Part shown: positions 15,197-23,053 of the stretch, piece by piece
How positions within the stretch are numbered: the first letter of the stretch is position 1
Layout of the letters: each line of letters begins with the position of its first letter
Source of the DNA: a virus
DNA: 24,244 nt
Strand: one strand, 5' to 3'
IMG/VR virus record: IMGVR_UViG_3300020442_001774
Coordinates: 1-24,244 of that record
Program-made: the position numbers and the translations under genes
Notes under the pieces: generated by a model
The model's input: the letters and a program-made list of their open reading frames with translations, nothing else
Told to the model about the DNA's origin: nothing
Databases searched by the model: none

Positions 15197-15205
15197 TTTA
15201 TATCC

Positions 15206-15213
15206 TATTTATA
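15206..15213 (-). promoter_or_regulatory. T4-type late promoter upstream of the 1053-aa fibre
   Basis: The minus strand reads TATAAATA exactly, 10 bases before the start codon at 15194-15196. It is close to the ribosome-binding site AGGAT, so the leader would be extremely short or the message starts near the ATG. Confidence 0.6.
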
Positions 15214-15220
15214 CCTATAA

Positions 15221-18200
15221 TTACTCGTTGCTAGGAGTTTCTACACCTTGTTCAGCGTCTCCTGTTGTTCTATAAATTAAATTTCCTGCTTTGTCAATTT
15301 CAATTCTAACAGAGCCGTTAATTACATCAAAACCTGCGTTTTGTTCAGCAGCATTAAATAATGTATCTTCATATTGATTTACAACGTTAAAGTTAGTTAT
15401 TACTTTTCTGTTTAATTGTCCTGTATCTCTATCAAAAGATAATGTTTGTAAATTAGGAGTTACCGAACTATCAACATAATTTTTGTTTACTAAATGATTT
15501 GCCAAAGTTGGCGCCACACTTGTTTGTGGTATTGTTGTAAATGTTGTTGTATTACCTGTTGAAGCAGATATGTTTGCTCCTGATATTGTAATTTCACCAA
15601 TTACAGCAGAGTTAACGGTCAAGTTGTTTTGACCACCACCAAGTTGGTTTTCAACGAATGTTCTAATTGCCTTCTCGGTTACGAGAGCGTTATCAGAATT
15701 ATCACCTAAAGTACCATCTGTTGAGAATTCATTTACGGTTGCACCAAAATTTCCTAATGCAACTGAACCTAGAGATAATTGTCTTAATCCAGAAAGGTCA
15801 AAAGCTTCTGCGTTCAATGTTGCCTTACCTGTTGATTGTTCTACTCTAAACAATTCACCAACTCTAAAGTTACCATCTTGGTCGGTTGATGTATAGAATA
15901 CTCTACCTCTATCTAAATCTTCTACTTCATCTGCTTGGTCAGGTGCTTGTGTATATCCGTTTAAGTCTGGATAATTTGTTGTTGCAATACCACCTGTACC
16001 AATATCTAGGAAGTCGTGACCTGTTAATCTTATATTTGAATAGTTTTGTCTAATTGTAGCAGTTGTTCCGTGTGTTGGAGCATTTGCTTTTGAAATATTA
16101 GGCGAAACTTCTAAATTTGTTATACCACCATTTGCGTGTGATAATACGGTTACTACAATATAACTTTGTGTAGCATTTGCAAAAACTATATTTGAACCAG
16201 GTTTTGGAGCAGCCGATAAACCTGAAGTTTTGACCGTTGCACCTACTGGTAAAATATCAGCATAACCATCACCGCTTACGGTACCTGCTGTGTTTTCTTG
16301 TTTATAACCTGAACCTGCAGCTACATATTGCCATCTTGAAATTACACCATCACCAATTGACGCTGTACCTGTTCCTAATGTTGTTGCGTTAGGGTCAGTA
16401 ATTGTTATTGAAGGCGCTGATGAATAACCTGCACCACCATCAATGATTAAGAATTTTTTAATAATTTGGTTTTCAATTACAACTCTTGCTAATGCATTTC
16501 TTGTAGGAGAACCACCGCCTGTGATGGTTACTCTTGGTTCAATTTCGTAGTTTGTTGTTGCGTTAGGAGCAACTGCAACACTTGTTGGACCAAATACATC
16601 AAAACCTGCTGAACCGTCTTCTTTATAAACCGTAGCAGTTTTAGTTGCTGAAACATAATCTCCGATATAAGCAGTTTGACCTGAACCAGTACCACTTGTA
16701 ACCGTAATTCTCATACCGTTATAGAAGTCATCTGGTTGTGTATCGGCAGCCGCTAATCTAATTGTAGTTGTTGAACCACCTTGAGCAACACCAATGGTTG
16801 TAAAGTGACCTGAACCATTAGTGGTTACATCAATATGTTTTACTGCACCGTCAGCAAAGTCGGCAGTAAAGTTAGCATTTGCGCCTGAACCTGTAATTGT
16901 TTCTGTAGCAGATGTATAAGTTTCACCTGCGTATTCTTGTTCTAATCTGTAAACACCAGCGTTTGATACTAATGCTCTACCAATGATTGCCTCATTGTCT
17001 CTTGTAGTTACCGTTGTTGTTACCGGTGTTTCGTTAGGGTCAACACCTGAAGCAACAGAACCTTTTTCACCATAAGAGTTGTTAGAGTTTAGTGAACGCA
17101 TTACACCACCTGAATCTGCAAGATAACCAACGTGGCAGTAATAAGTAAATACAGATACTAATTCTGATTTAGCACCGTTTAATATCCAAACACCGATACC
17201 GTTATCAATTACCTGTGTAAAGTCATTTGCAAGAATTGATTTGTTACCTGCGTTGTGTAAAGAACCATCAATCTTAATACCAATTGCTCTAGTACCTAAT
17301 GATGAGCAGTTTTGTACAAAAGGTGACCTTGCAACAATGTGAACTGAAGTATCAGTAGGACCTGTTCCTGGGTCAAGAGCACAAACAACACCTGTTGCTG
17401 TTGCGCCTGTACTAGTTGTTGGTCTTGTAATACCATCTGAACTTGGCGAACCTGCTAATTGACCTGTCATACCACTAAACGTCATACCAGATAATGTACA
17501 AGAGTCATTTAATCTAAACATTGTCTGTCTGTTATTTGGTGTTGAACCATCACTTGAAATACCTGCACCAGAACCATTGTCTGTTGTAGTATCAGGTGAA
17601 ACGGTAACACTTCGTAAGTTATCACCTATAATAGCAGTTTTTCTTCCTACTCTAATTGGTAATTGTTCAGTATATGTTCCTGTTGCAACTTTAATTGTTT
17701 TGAAATTTGTTGAATCAGCAAATGTTTGAGCACAAGCATAGTTTAATGTTCTCCAAGGTAATTCAGGAGAAGAACCTCTGCCTGTATCTGTATTATCTAC
17801 ACCTGAAGTAGATACGTAATAAACTTTTTGTGATACGTTTGGTAATGCCCAAACAATATCTGTACCATCTGATTTTAGGAAAGTACCAGCAGCGCCGATT
17901 GGTAATCTAACTCGTTGAGTTGCGTCTCTTGTTAAAATATCACCTCTTGTAGTTAGAGTTGCGTTTGAATCTCCTTCTGCAAGTAAGTCCCAATCAGTTT
18001 GACCTGAAACATCTGGTCTGTTTGAAGCAGATGATGTGTGATTTGTTTTTGCTCTATATGAAGATGAGCCGTGTGATACTGCGTCACCAATTTTGTAATC
18101 TGTACCTGAACTCCAGTTATTTCTCCAATATAAACCTTCAACAACTAAATCCCAATATGAGTTAGTTGTACCTGTTGGTTCTTGACCTGTACCATCAATT

Positions 18201-18934
18201 TTAGCCACATAATAATGACCACCGTGATTAACGGTATCTCCAGTTTTATATGCTGTAGAGTTTGACCAAGTACCTGTATTAGTAAATCCTGTTGATAATA
18301 ATTTCCAATCTGAAGAGTTGTTATAAGGTATAACGTTATTGTTTGCTCTTTCTGCAACGTATTGATAACCACCGTAGGTAACAATGTCACCTAATTGGTA
18401 TAAAGTTGAAGATGACCAAGAATTTTCAAATTCTAGTCCTGATACGAATAAAGTAAATTTTGTTTCATCTAAAGTTGTACCTGAAGATGTATGTTGAGTT
18501 GTACATAGATATGTGTTTGCACCATATTTAACTATGTCATCATTTCTGTAAGATGTTGAAGTTTGCCAATCACCTCTCCAAGCTAAACCAGCAGCGAATG
18601 TTTGCCACTTAGCATTGTCATCATATAAGTCTGCTTGTGAAGTATGTCCTGTTAAACATCTGTATGTTGAACCACCAAAGGTAACAATGTCGTCAACTTT
18701 GTAAAGAGTTGTTCCCTGCCAGTTTCCTTTGTATTCAAAACCGCCGGCCATTTTTGCCCATTTAGGCGTTGCGTGGTTTAAGTCTGTGTAAAAATCTGCT
18801 GACGCTGTATGGTTTACTTTACATACAAACGCATTACCACCATATGTAAGTACGTCATCTTTGATATAAGCGGTTCCGGTAGTCCAAGACCCTTTAAAGT
18901 GAAACTTTAGTCTACCTAGTACAAAATCTGCCAT
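15221..18934 (-). CDS. Giant tail fibre with six carbohydrate-binding-like repeats and beta-helix (1237 aa)
   Basis: Residues about 10-322 hold six tandem modules of about 52 aa, each with a W-x-x-x-T-x-Y-x-x-x-D-x-V-x-x-G-x-x-Y core. A linker with TRGDILTRDATQRVRLPIG follows. Residues about 371-650 look like a right-handed beta-helix of the pectate-lyase type (YYVSTSGVDNTDTGRGSS, PWRTLNYACA, KVATGTYTEQLPI). Gly-rich segments (GGGSPTRNA, GGAGYSSAPSITI) run to about 960. The C-terminal part has GRVFYTSTDQDGNFRVGELF and LVNKNYVDSSV, motifs widespread in fibres of T4-like marine phages. It is probably a long fibre or baseplate-attached adhesin. Unlike the next three genes it has no RCC1 propeller. 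AGGAA lies 8 bases upstream of the ATG; I saw no late promoter in its 20-base upstream gap, so it may be read with the preceding 148-aa gene. Confidence 0.87.
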   Translation of the reverse strand: MADFVLGRLKFHFKGSWTTGTAYIKDDVLTYGGNAFVCKVNHTASADFYTDLNHATPKWAKMAGGFEYKGNWQGTTLYKVDDIVTFGGSTYRCLTGHTSQADLYDDNAKWQTFAAGLAWRGDWQTSTSYRNDDIVKYGANTYLCTTQHTSSGTTLDETKFTLFVSGLEFENSWSSSTLYQLGDIVTYGGYQYVAERANNNVIPYNNSSDWKLLSTGFTNTGTWSNSTAYKTGDTVNHGGHYYVAKIDGTGQEPTGTTNSYWDLVVEGLYWRNNWSSGTDYKIGDAVSHGSSSYRAKTNHTSSASNRPDVSGQTDWDLLAEGDSNATLTTRGDILTRDATQRVRLPIGAAGTFLKSDGTDIVWALPNVSQKVYYVSTSGVDNTDTGRGSSPELPWRTLNYACAQTFADSTNFKTIKVATGTYTEQLPIRVGRKTAIIGDNLRSVTVSPDTTTDNGSGAGISSDGSTPNNRQTMFRLNDSCTLSGMTFSGMTGQLAGSPSSDGITRPTTSTGATATGVVCALDPGTGPTDTSVHIVARSPFVQNCSSLGTRAIGIKIDGSLHNAGNKSILANDFTQVIDNGIGVWILNGAKSELVSVFTYYCHVGYLADSGGVMRSLNSNNSYGEKGSVASGVDPNETPVTTTVTTRDNEAIIGRALVSNAGVYRLEQEYAGETYTSATETITGSGANANFTADFADGAVKHIDVTTNGSGHFTTIGVAQGGSTTTIRLAAADTQPDDFYNGMRITVTSGTGSGQTAYIGDYVSATKTATVYKEDGSAGFDVFGPTSVAVAPNATTNYEIEPRVTITGGGSPTRNALARVVIENQIIKKFLIIDGGAGYSSAPSITITDPNATTLGTGTASIGDGVISRWQYVAAGSGYKQENTAGTVSGDGYADILPVGATVKTSGLSAAPKPGSNIVFANATQSYIVVTVLSHANGGITNLEVSPNISKANAPTHGTTATIRQNYSNIRLTGHDFLDIGTGGIATTNYPDLNGYTQAPDQADEVEDLDRGRVFYTSTDQDGNFRVGELFRVEQSTGKATLNAEAFDLSGLRQLSLGSVALGNFGATVNEFSTDGTLGDNSDNALVTEKAIRTFVENQLGGGQNNLTVNSAVIGEITISGANISASTGNTTTFTTIPQTSVAPTLANHLVNKNYVDSSVTPNLQTLSFDRDTGQLNRKVITNFNVVNQYEDTLFNAAEQNAGFDVINGSVRIEIDKAGNLIYRTTGDAEQGVETPSNE
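17969..18901 (-). repeat. Six tandem ~156-base repeats coding carbohydrate-binding-like modules
   Basis: The repeats encode residues about 12-322 of the 1237-aa fibre. Copies begin near FHFKGSW, EYKGNW, AWRGDW, EFENSW, TNTGTW and YWRNNW. Each carries a conserved Asp in a D-x-V/I pattern and an aromatic near its end. The first three keep a Cys (VCKV, RCLTG, LCTTQ) and an HT pair, while copies 4-6 replace the Cys with Ala. Protein repeats are clear; DNA identity has decayed, so the expansion is not recent. Confidence 0.8.
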
Positions 18935-18954
18935 TGTTCGTTCCTATATTTTAA

Positions 18955-19401
18955 TTATACGGTCCAATTTGCTGTTGCACCGTCTTTTGAGTTATACGTA
19001 TATTCACTTCCAATTCTTAATATCAAATAGCCTTCATCATTCATAAAGTAAGTCGCTTTGTTTTCATCAAATACGTGTTGCTCATAGTTTCTAAATCTAG
19101 TATTTGGTTTTCGTGGGTCATCTGTTGAATTATATTCAATAGGAATATCATTAATATTATGACCTACTCCATATACTCCACTAGCATATTCCATTTCATT
19201 TGTTTGAAATGAACCAACAGAGTTGTAAGCAGTACCCTCACCATTGTCCATCTTAATTTCGTCAGCACTATACCAATTTACTTTACTATAAGTTAGAAGA
19301 CCGTCATCATCACGTTTCATTCCGTGGAGAGCATATTCACTAGTAATCGTTTTACCATTTGCGTCTTTAGCGTTGTAAACTTTATTAATTACTAGTGCCA
19401 T
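18955..19401 (-). CDS. Unrecognised structural-region protein (148 aa)
   Basis: I do not recognise the family. It is a soluble, beta-looking protein rich in Tyr, Asn and Asp (SEYALHGMKRDDDGLLTYSK, ASGVYGVGHNINDIPIEYN), with no signal peptide, membrane segment or cysteine. It leads the giant-fibre block and has an exact late promoter (19433-19440) and AGGAG about 9 bases before the ATG, so it is expressed late. It ends 20 bases before the start of the 1237-aa fibre and may drive that gene by read-through. A role as fibre base or small virion protein is inferred from location only. Confidence 0.75.
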   Translation of the reverse strand: MALVINKVYNAKDANGKTITSEYALHGMKRDDDGLLTYSKVNWYSADEIKMDNGEGTAYNSVGSFQTNEMEYASGVYGVGHNINDIPIEYNSTDDPRKPNTRFRNYEQHVFDENKATYFMNDEGYLILRIGSEYTYNSKDGATANWTV

Positions 19402-19432
19402 TCTGGTCTTCTCCTAACTTAAATTCTATCTA

Positions 19433-19440
19433 TATTTATA
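19433..19440 (-). promoter_or_regulatory. T4-type late promoter upstream of the 148-aa gene
   Basis: The minus strand reads TATAAATA exactly, 32 bases before the ATG at 19399-19401, in the 46-base gap after the 109-aa gene. Confidence 0.75.
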
Positions 19441-19447
19441 AAACTTT

Positions 19448-19777
19448 TTAACTTAATTCTAATATAGATAAAAAACATTCCATATTAGCTACATCACCAT
19501 ATACTCTTATTATGTCACCAGCCTCTAAATTTAGAGGTTTATCCATCTGCAAAGTGTCATTTGGTGGTACCTCACCATCTTTAATAACGTGTCTAAAGGT
19601 TGTGCCACCATCTGTCGTAATTTTTATAGTACCTTTTGAAGTACCTGAAGGATTTAAATTTGATATCATACAAGCGTGGATAACTGCTTTTGTGCCTGCT
19701 GGACAAGTATAAACGTTGGCACTTGCCGAATCACCTATTTGTAAAGCTGCACCTGCATTAATAAACGTACTAGCCAT
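19448..19777 (-). CDS. Small virion-type beta protein (109 aa)
   Basis: This 109-aa protein begins MASTFINAGAALQIGDSASA. It has a compact beta pattern: a YTCPAGTKAVIHAC strand pair, TIKITTDGGTTFRHVI, then PLNLEAGDIIRVYGDV and a short end. Small proteins of this pattern, with alternating beta strands and a Pro-x-L-x-L-x-x-G-D turn, occur among fibre and baseplate genes of marine T4-like phages, but I cannot name a family. AGGAGG, a near-perfect ribosome-binding site, sits 7 bases upstream of the ATG in the one-base gap after the 143-aa gene, so the two are co-translated. Confidence 0.75.
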   Translation of the reverse strand: MASTFINAGAALQIGDSASANVYTCPAGTKAVIHACMISNLNPSGTSKGTIKITTDGGTTFRHVIKDGEVPPNDTLQMDKPLNLEAGDIIRVYGDVANMECFLSILELS

Positions 19778-19778
19778 A

Positions 19779-20210
19779 TTATCCTCCTAATGCAATCGCA
19801 AAAGCAACTGCGTCACCCTCAGCTGCTAAAGGGTCACCTGTAGCAGTACCATCTTTTGTTAAATTTCCAGTTGTGATTACATCACCAGATACGTTAGGTA
19901 ATCTAACAATATTATCTGCTGTTGGCTCTACAACTCTTAATGTAGTTTCATAAGCGTTAGCAAGATATCCTTCAAATACAAGGTCTGAACCATTTAAGAC
20001 AATATTATTTGTAGTAATATTACCGTTAGTGGTTACGTCTTGCAAGATAACTGAACCAGCACCACCTAATTCTTTAACGGTACCGTTTTGCATTTTAGTA
20101 TAAAACTTACCGTCAGCAGCGTTCATAGATAACTCGCCAACTTCAAGAGCTGAAGCAGCTGGTATCTGTAATGGTGTAAATGAACGTTTTGGTTTAATTA
20201 CGGTTGACAT
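19779..20210 (-). CDS. Fibre-like accessory protein with GELSMNAADGKFYTK motif (143 aa)
   Basis: This 143-aa protein opens MSTVIKPKRSFTPLQIPAAS, followed by LEVGELSMNAADGKFYTKMQ. The motif of a leader peptide, then G-E-L-x-x-N-x-x-D-G-K-x-Y-x-K, is typical of phage tail-fibre N-terminal segments. The middle (TTNGNITTNNIVLNGSDLVFEG) looks like a beta-helical shaft, and the end is Gly/Ala-rich. It is much shorter than a whole fibre, so it is an accessory or a remnant. The start ATG overlaps the preceding 77-aa gene by one base (TAATG). The fibre relationship is good; the exact role is unknown. Confidence 0.75.
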   Translation of the reverse strand: MSTVIKPKRSFTPLQIPAASALEVGELSMNAADGKFYTKMQNGTVKELGGAGSVILQDVTTNGNITTNNIVLNGSDLVFEGYLANAYETTLRVVEPTADNIVRLPNVSGDVITTGNLTKDGTATGDPLAAEGDAVAFAIALGG

Positions 20211-20443
20211 TATCTTCTATTCTTTGCTTTAAATTTAATTTTGTTGATTAATTTTTGTTTTGTGTATCTTCTATCTAATTCTATACCGATTTTTCTACCG
20301 ATAATTTCTAATTCTTTTTTAGTTTTGTATTGTAAATCACCTACTCTAACAACTACACTTTTCTTTTTGCCTGATAAAAATTTAGGTTGTTTGTCGTATG
20401 ATTTAACTACACTATCAAACCACTTCTTAATAATATTAAACAC
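20210..20443 (-). CDS. Small basic protein with HeH/SAP-like end, GTG start (77 aa)
   Basis: The predicted protein has a basic C-terminus (KQKLINKIKFKAKNRR). Residues about 40-70, KTKKELEIIGRKIGIELDRR then YTKQKLINKI, resemble a HeH/SAP/Rho-N-type helix-extended-loop-helix, a nucleic-acid-binding fold seen in small phage proteins. The start codon is GTG (20441-20443), overlapping the TAG stop of the 569-aa fibre (TAGTG). The stop overlaps the next start as TAATG, so this gene is held by coupling at both ends. A nucleic-acid-binding-like protein embedded among fibre genes is unexpected. The fold call is tentative. Confidence 0.65.
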   Translation of the reverse strand: MFNIIKKWFDSVVKSYDKQPKFLSGKKKSVVVRVGDLQYKTKKELEIIGRKIGIELDRRYTKQKLINKIKFKAKNRR

Positions 20444-22152
20444 TAGAAAGACCCTCCGTCAATTGTAGAAACTTCAACTTCGCCTGAAGTTACCGTGAAA
20501 TTATCTGAAGTAAATTTAGCAACACCAATATTTGTTGTACTTGCTAATTCACCTGCTATAGTTAATGTGCTACCTGAAGCAACCGTATTCATACCTTCGC
20601 CTGCTAAAAACTCTAAAGTACCACCAACTGCAACTGAACCTTGCGTTGAAGATTCATCTGTAAAGAAAATAGGTTCTGCTAATTTAGAACTTGCAATATT
20701 ACCTGCTAACATAGAGTTAGTAATACCTAATGCTTTAACTCTTAATGAGTCTGTTGCAACTTCAATTGAAGAGTTATCTACTTCAACGTCAAGTGTATTA
20801 CCTGATTTACTTAAAGCTGCACCTGCAATTACTGAACCTGCGCCAGAGAATTGTACAACATCTAAAGCAGTTGTTCCAAAAGTTGGAGCACCTGTGTGTG
20901 TAAATACATAACCGTTATTAGAACCAACCGTACCTTCTTCTACGAATACGAAAGCACCACCTGATAATTCTGATGGTTGGTCTTCAGGAGTTGCTCTTGT
21001 TAATACAAAAGCAGTTGAACCGTCACCTTGCGTTGAAACAACATAGATACCGTTTTCAGAAGCTGTTGTTTGATTTTTAACTAATAGTCTGTCGTTAACT
21101 GCAAGTGAAACACCATCAACAACGATAGCGCCATTTGAACCTGCTGTTAATGTTGCACCAACACCTGAACTTCCGTTATTGTAAGTTGCTGATAAGTCAG
21201 CAGTTGTAGCCGCTCTACAAGATGGTTTAGTATCTAAACCTTGAGCAACTTGGTCAACGTATGCTTTGTTTGCTAATGATTGATTATCAAAACCACTTCT
21301 ATCTTCATAACCACTAGGAACTTTTATAGTACCTGTGCCGTGTGGGTTGATATTAATATCTTTGTTACCTGCTGTTGTTGATAATGTTTGACCATTGATT
21401 GTAATGTCATCAACAACTAGTGAAGTTAATCCGTCAATATCTGTTGTAGTTGCACCTAAAGTTAATGTAGATGAACCTAAAGTAATTGTAGGATTTGCTA
21501 AATTAGCATTTGATATTCCTGCACTACCTGATAAATTTGAATCTGTTAATGCTGTTGCGTTTATAGTTACCGTATTATCAGTAACCGCCGCCTGCATACC
21601 AGCACCACCGGCAAAAGTCAAAGTCTCATTTGTATTGTAAGTGTCTGAACCAGTATCACCTGCTAAATCAATATTAGAAAAGATAGTTTCAAAAGATAAG
21701 TTTCCTGAACCATCAGTTTTCATAAACTGACCGGCAGAACCGTCACCGTTAGGTAGTGTAAACGTTGTTGTAGCGCCAACACTATTTGGTGATTTCAAAC
21801 CTATAAAGTTTGTACCGTTGTTTGTGCCTTCATTGAATTTTATTTGTCCGCCATTTGTTGCTGAATTACCAACAATGAATTCGTCTATGGCTTTGTTTGA
21901 GTCAACAATGATTGTTGAATTAGCAGTTAAAGCACCGTGAGCGTGGTCATTTAAGTCTGCGAAATATTTACCGCCGATAACGTCTATACTAGTTGCGTTA
22001 CCATTTGAATCTACTGAACCTGTTCCTATGAAAAGTCTATCACCTAAATTTGCTTGAGTACCTGCACCAAACGTAAGACCCATTTCTCCTTGTTTAAGTG
22101 TAGCTGGTGATGATGACCCGGAACTTCTTTTTATCTGAATTATAGTTGCCAT
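20443..22152 (-). CDS. Tail fibre / structural protein (569 aa)
   Basis: The N-terminus MATIIQIKRSSGSSSPATLK, followed by GEMGLTFGAG and GDRLFIGTGS, matches the N-terminal attachment module found on many phage fibres (pattern I-x-I-K-R-S-x-G followed by G-E-x-x). The middle has SGYEDRSGFDNQSLANKAYV then DQVAQGLDTKPSCRAATT, a fibre segment widespread in T4-like cyanophages. It continues with VNDRLLVKNQTTASENGIY and ends in beta-helical segments with a DSLRVKALGITNSML-type repeat. It has no RCC1 domain. It is the first large gene after the small baseplate genes and is probably a fibre or fibre-base protein. AAGGAT lies 6-7 bases before the ATG. Confidence 0.85.
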   Translation of the reverse strand: MATIIQIKRSSGSSSPATLKQGEMGLTFGAGTQANLGDRLFIGTGSVDSNGNATSIDVIGGKYFADLNDHAHGALTANSTIIVDSNKAIDEFIVGNSATNGGQIKFNEGTNNGTNFIGLKSPNSVGATTTFTLPNGDGSAGQFMKTDGSGNLSFETIFSNIDLAGDTGSDTYNTNETLTFAGGAGMQAAVTDNTVTINATALTDSNLSGSAGISNANLANPTITLGSSTLTLGATTTDIDGLTSLVVDDITINGQTLSTTAGNKDININPHGTGTIKVPSGYEDRSGFDNQSLANKAYVDQVAQGLDTKPSCRAATTADLSATYNNGSSGVGATLTAGSNGAIVVDGVSLAVNDRLLVKNQTTASENGIYVVSTQGDGSTAFVLTRATPEDQPSELSGGAFVFVEEGTVGSNNGYVFTHTGAPTFGTTALDVVQFSGAGSVIAGAALSKSGNTLDVEVDNSSIEVATDSLRVKALGITNSMLAGNIASSKLAEPIFFTDESSTQGSVAVGGTLEFLAGEGMNTVASGSTLTIAGELASTTNIGVAKFTSDNFTVTSGEVEVSTIDGGSF

Positions 22153-22161
22153 TTTTTATCC

Positions 22162-22410
22162 TTAAAAGTTACCACAATTAAACAAGAGCGTCCCGGTTGT
22201 GGTTACTATCTCCGTTCTGGTTACAAATTTACCGTCTGAAGCTCTATATTGTAATAATGCACCATCATTTAATTCTGTCGTGTCAACATCACTTAAAAGT
22301 TTTAATTGCATAGTGGCGTTCCCAGCTGCCTGAGCCGAGGGTAAGGTTACTGAAACTTTTTGTGGACCGGCACTAGTATTTACATTAATTTTAGCTGTTA
22401 TATCAGGCAT
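22162..22410 (-). CDS. Small fibre-associated protein (82 aa)
   Basis: This 82-aa protein starts MPDITAKINVNTSAGPQKVS and ends with LSDVDTTELNDGALLQYRAS then DGKFVTRTEI. The element L-S-D-V-D-x-x-x-L-x-D-G-x-L-L-x-Y is a common phage fibre motif. A short beta-rich protein of this kind may cap or bind the next fibre. An exact late promoter lies at 22431-22438 and GGGAG about 7 bases before the ATG, so it probably opens the promoter unit for the 569-aa fibre that follows 9 bases later. Confidence 0.75.
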   Translation of the reverse strand: MPDITAKINVNTSAGPQKVSVTLPSAQAAGNATMQLKLLSDVDTTELNDGALLQYRASDGKFVTRTEIVTTTGTLLFNCGNF

Positions 22411-22430
22411 TATTCTCCCTCTTCTTACTA

Positions 22431-22438
22431 TATTTATA
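22431..22438 (-). promoter_or_regulatory. T4-type late promoter upstream of the 82-aa gene
   Basis: The minus strand reads TATAAATA exactly, 21 bases before the ATG at 22408-22410, in the 45-base gap after the 110-aa gene. Confidence 0.75.
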
Positions 22439-22455
22439 ACAAAAAGTAGTTAGAA

Positions 22456-22788
22456 TTATGTGGTTACTTGAGGACGAACAGAGATAATACCCTCAATAAC
22501 TCTGGTAACAACAGCACCGTTGACTATCTCTAAATCATATACGTATCTAGTGTCTTCTAGGGCTGTTGTCTGGTCTGCTGTTAGTGATAAGGTAACTTTC
22601 CCTTCAGTTGCTGAAGCGATTGTTGTTGTAATATCTTGTCTTGTTTTTGTTGATTGATAGCCTTTTGCTAATTTAGCCCTAGCAGTATAACCTGTTAAGT
22701 CAAAGGCATTTCCGTTTGCGTCTTTGACGGTTACATCCGAGGTAAATGTAGCACCTTGGTCTATCTGTAAATTAGCTATAGCAGCCAT
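22456..22788 (-). CDS. Small baseplate/fibre-base-like protein (110 aa)
   Basis: This 110-aa protein has an Ig-like or BppU-N-like beta pattern: QIDQGATFTSDVTVKDANGN, then FDLTGYTARAKLAKGY, TTTIASATEGKVTLSLTADQ and a YVYDLEIV strand, ending in EGIISVRPQVTT. This is the usual pattern of small phage proteins built on a single beta-sandwich that binds the baseplate or fibre. Its start follows the 66-aa gene's stop codon with no spacer, so the two are co-translated. The family resemblance is moderate. Confidence 0.75.
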   Translation of the reverse strand: MAAIANLQIDQGATFTSDVTVKDANGNAFDLTGYTARAKLAKGYQSTKTRQDITTTIASATEGKVTLSLTADQTTALEDTRYVYDLEIVNGAVVTRVIEGIISVRPQVTT

Positions 22789-22989
22789 CTATTTCTTCTC
22801 TGATTCTGTCTCTTTTTTTAATAATTCTACTATCTTGGCATTATAATGTTTTGTCAAAACGTCAATTTTCTCAAGCTCAAGTTTATGTCTTGTAGCATTG
22901 ACCTGAATTTCTTGTCTTACCACTAGATAATTCTGTAAATCAGGACTAAATTTAGTTTCATCATACTCTTTACCATCTATTGTAATCAT
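22789..22989 (-). CDS. Small coiled-coil protein (66 aa)
   Basis: This 66-aa protein starts MITIDGKEYDETKFSPDLQN and then forms a charged helix (HKLELEKIDVLTKHYNAKIV) ending in ELLKKETESEKK. The ITIDGKEYD opening followed by a coiled coil resembles short proteins of unknown function that are common in T4-like cyanophages (I recall DUF6447, not verified). It is the first gene of the leftward late operon, with an exact late promoter (23013-23020) and a GGAGAA ribosome-binding site before the ATG. Its function is unknown. Confidence 0.75.
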   Translation of the reverse strand: MITIDGKEYDETKFSPDLQNYLVVRQEIQVNATRHKLELEKIDVLTKHYNAKIVELLKKETESEKK

Positions 22990-23053
22990 ATCAATTTCTC
23001 CTTGTACTATACTATTTATATGATAAATACTAGTATGAATTGGAGAAAATATA
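22990..23053. promoter_or_regulatory. Divergent late-promoter region
   Basis: This 64-base intergenic region separates the leftward and rightward operons. On the minus strand an exact TATAAATA lies at 23013-23020. On the plus strand a near-consensus GATAAATA lies at 23022-23029, 24 bases before the oxygenase ATG. The two boxes form an imperfect palindrome, TATTTAT then ATAAATA, separated by three bases. Each direction is followed by a GGAG-type ribosome-binding site. Confidence 0.6.

Noticed and set aside
17953-18390. Overlapping small minus-strand ORFs in the six-repeat region
   Set aside because: They are out-of-frame readings of the same repeats. Their similar composition reflects repeat periodicity, not genes.
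20495-20911. 138-aa plus-strand ORF opposite the 569-aa fibre
   Set aside because: It is an antisense shadow of low-complexity fibre coding, with no initiation signals and no recognisable motif.
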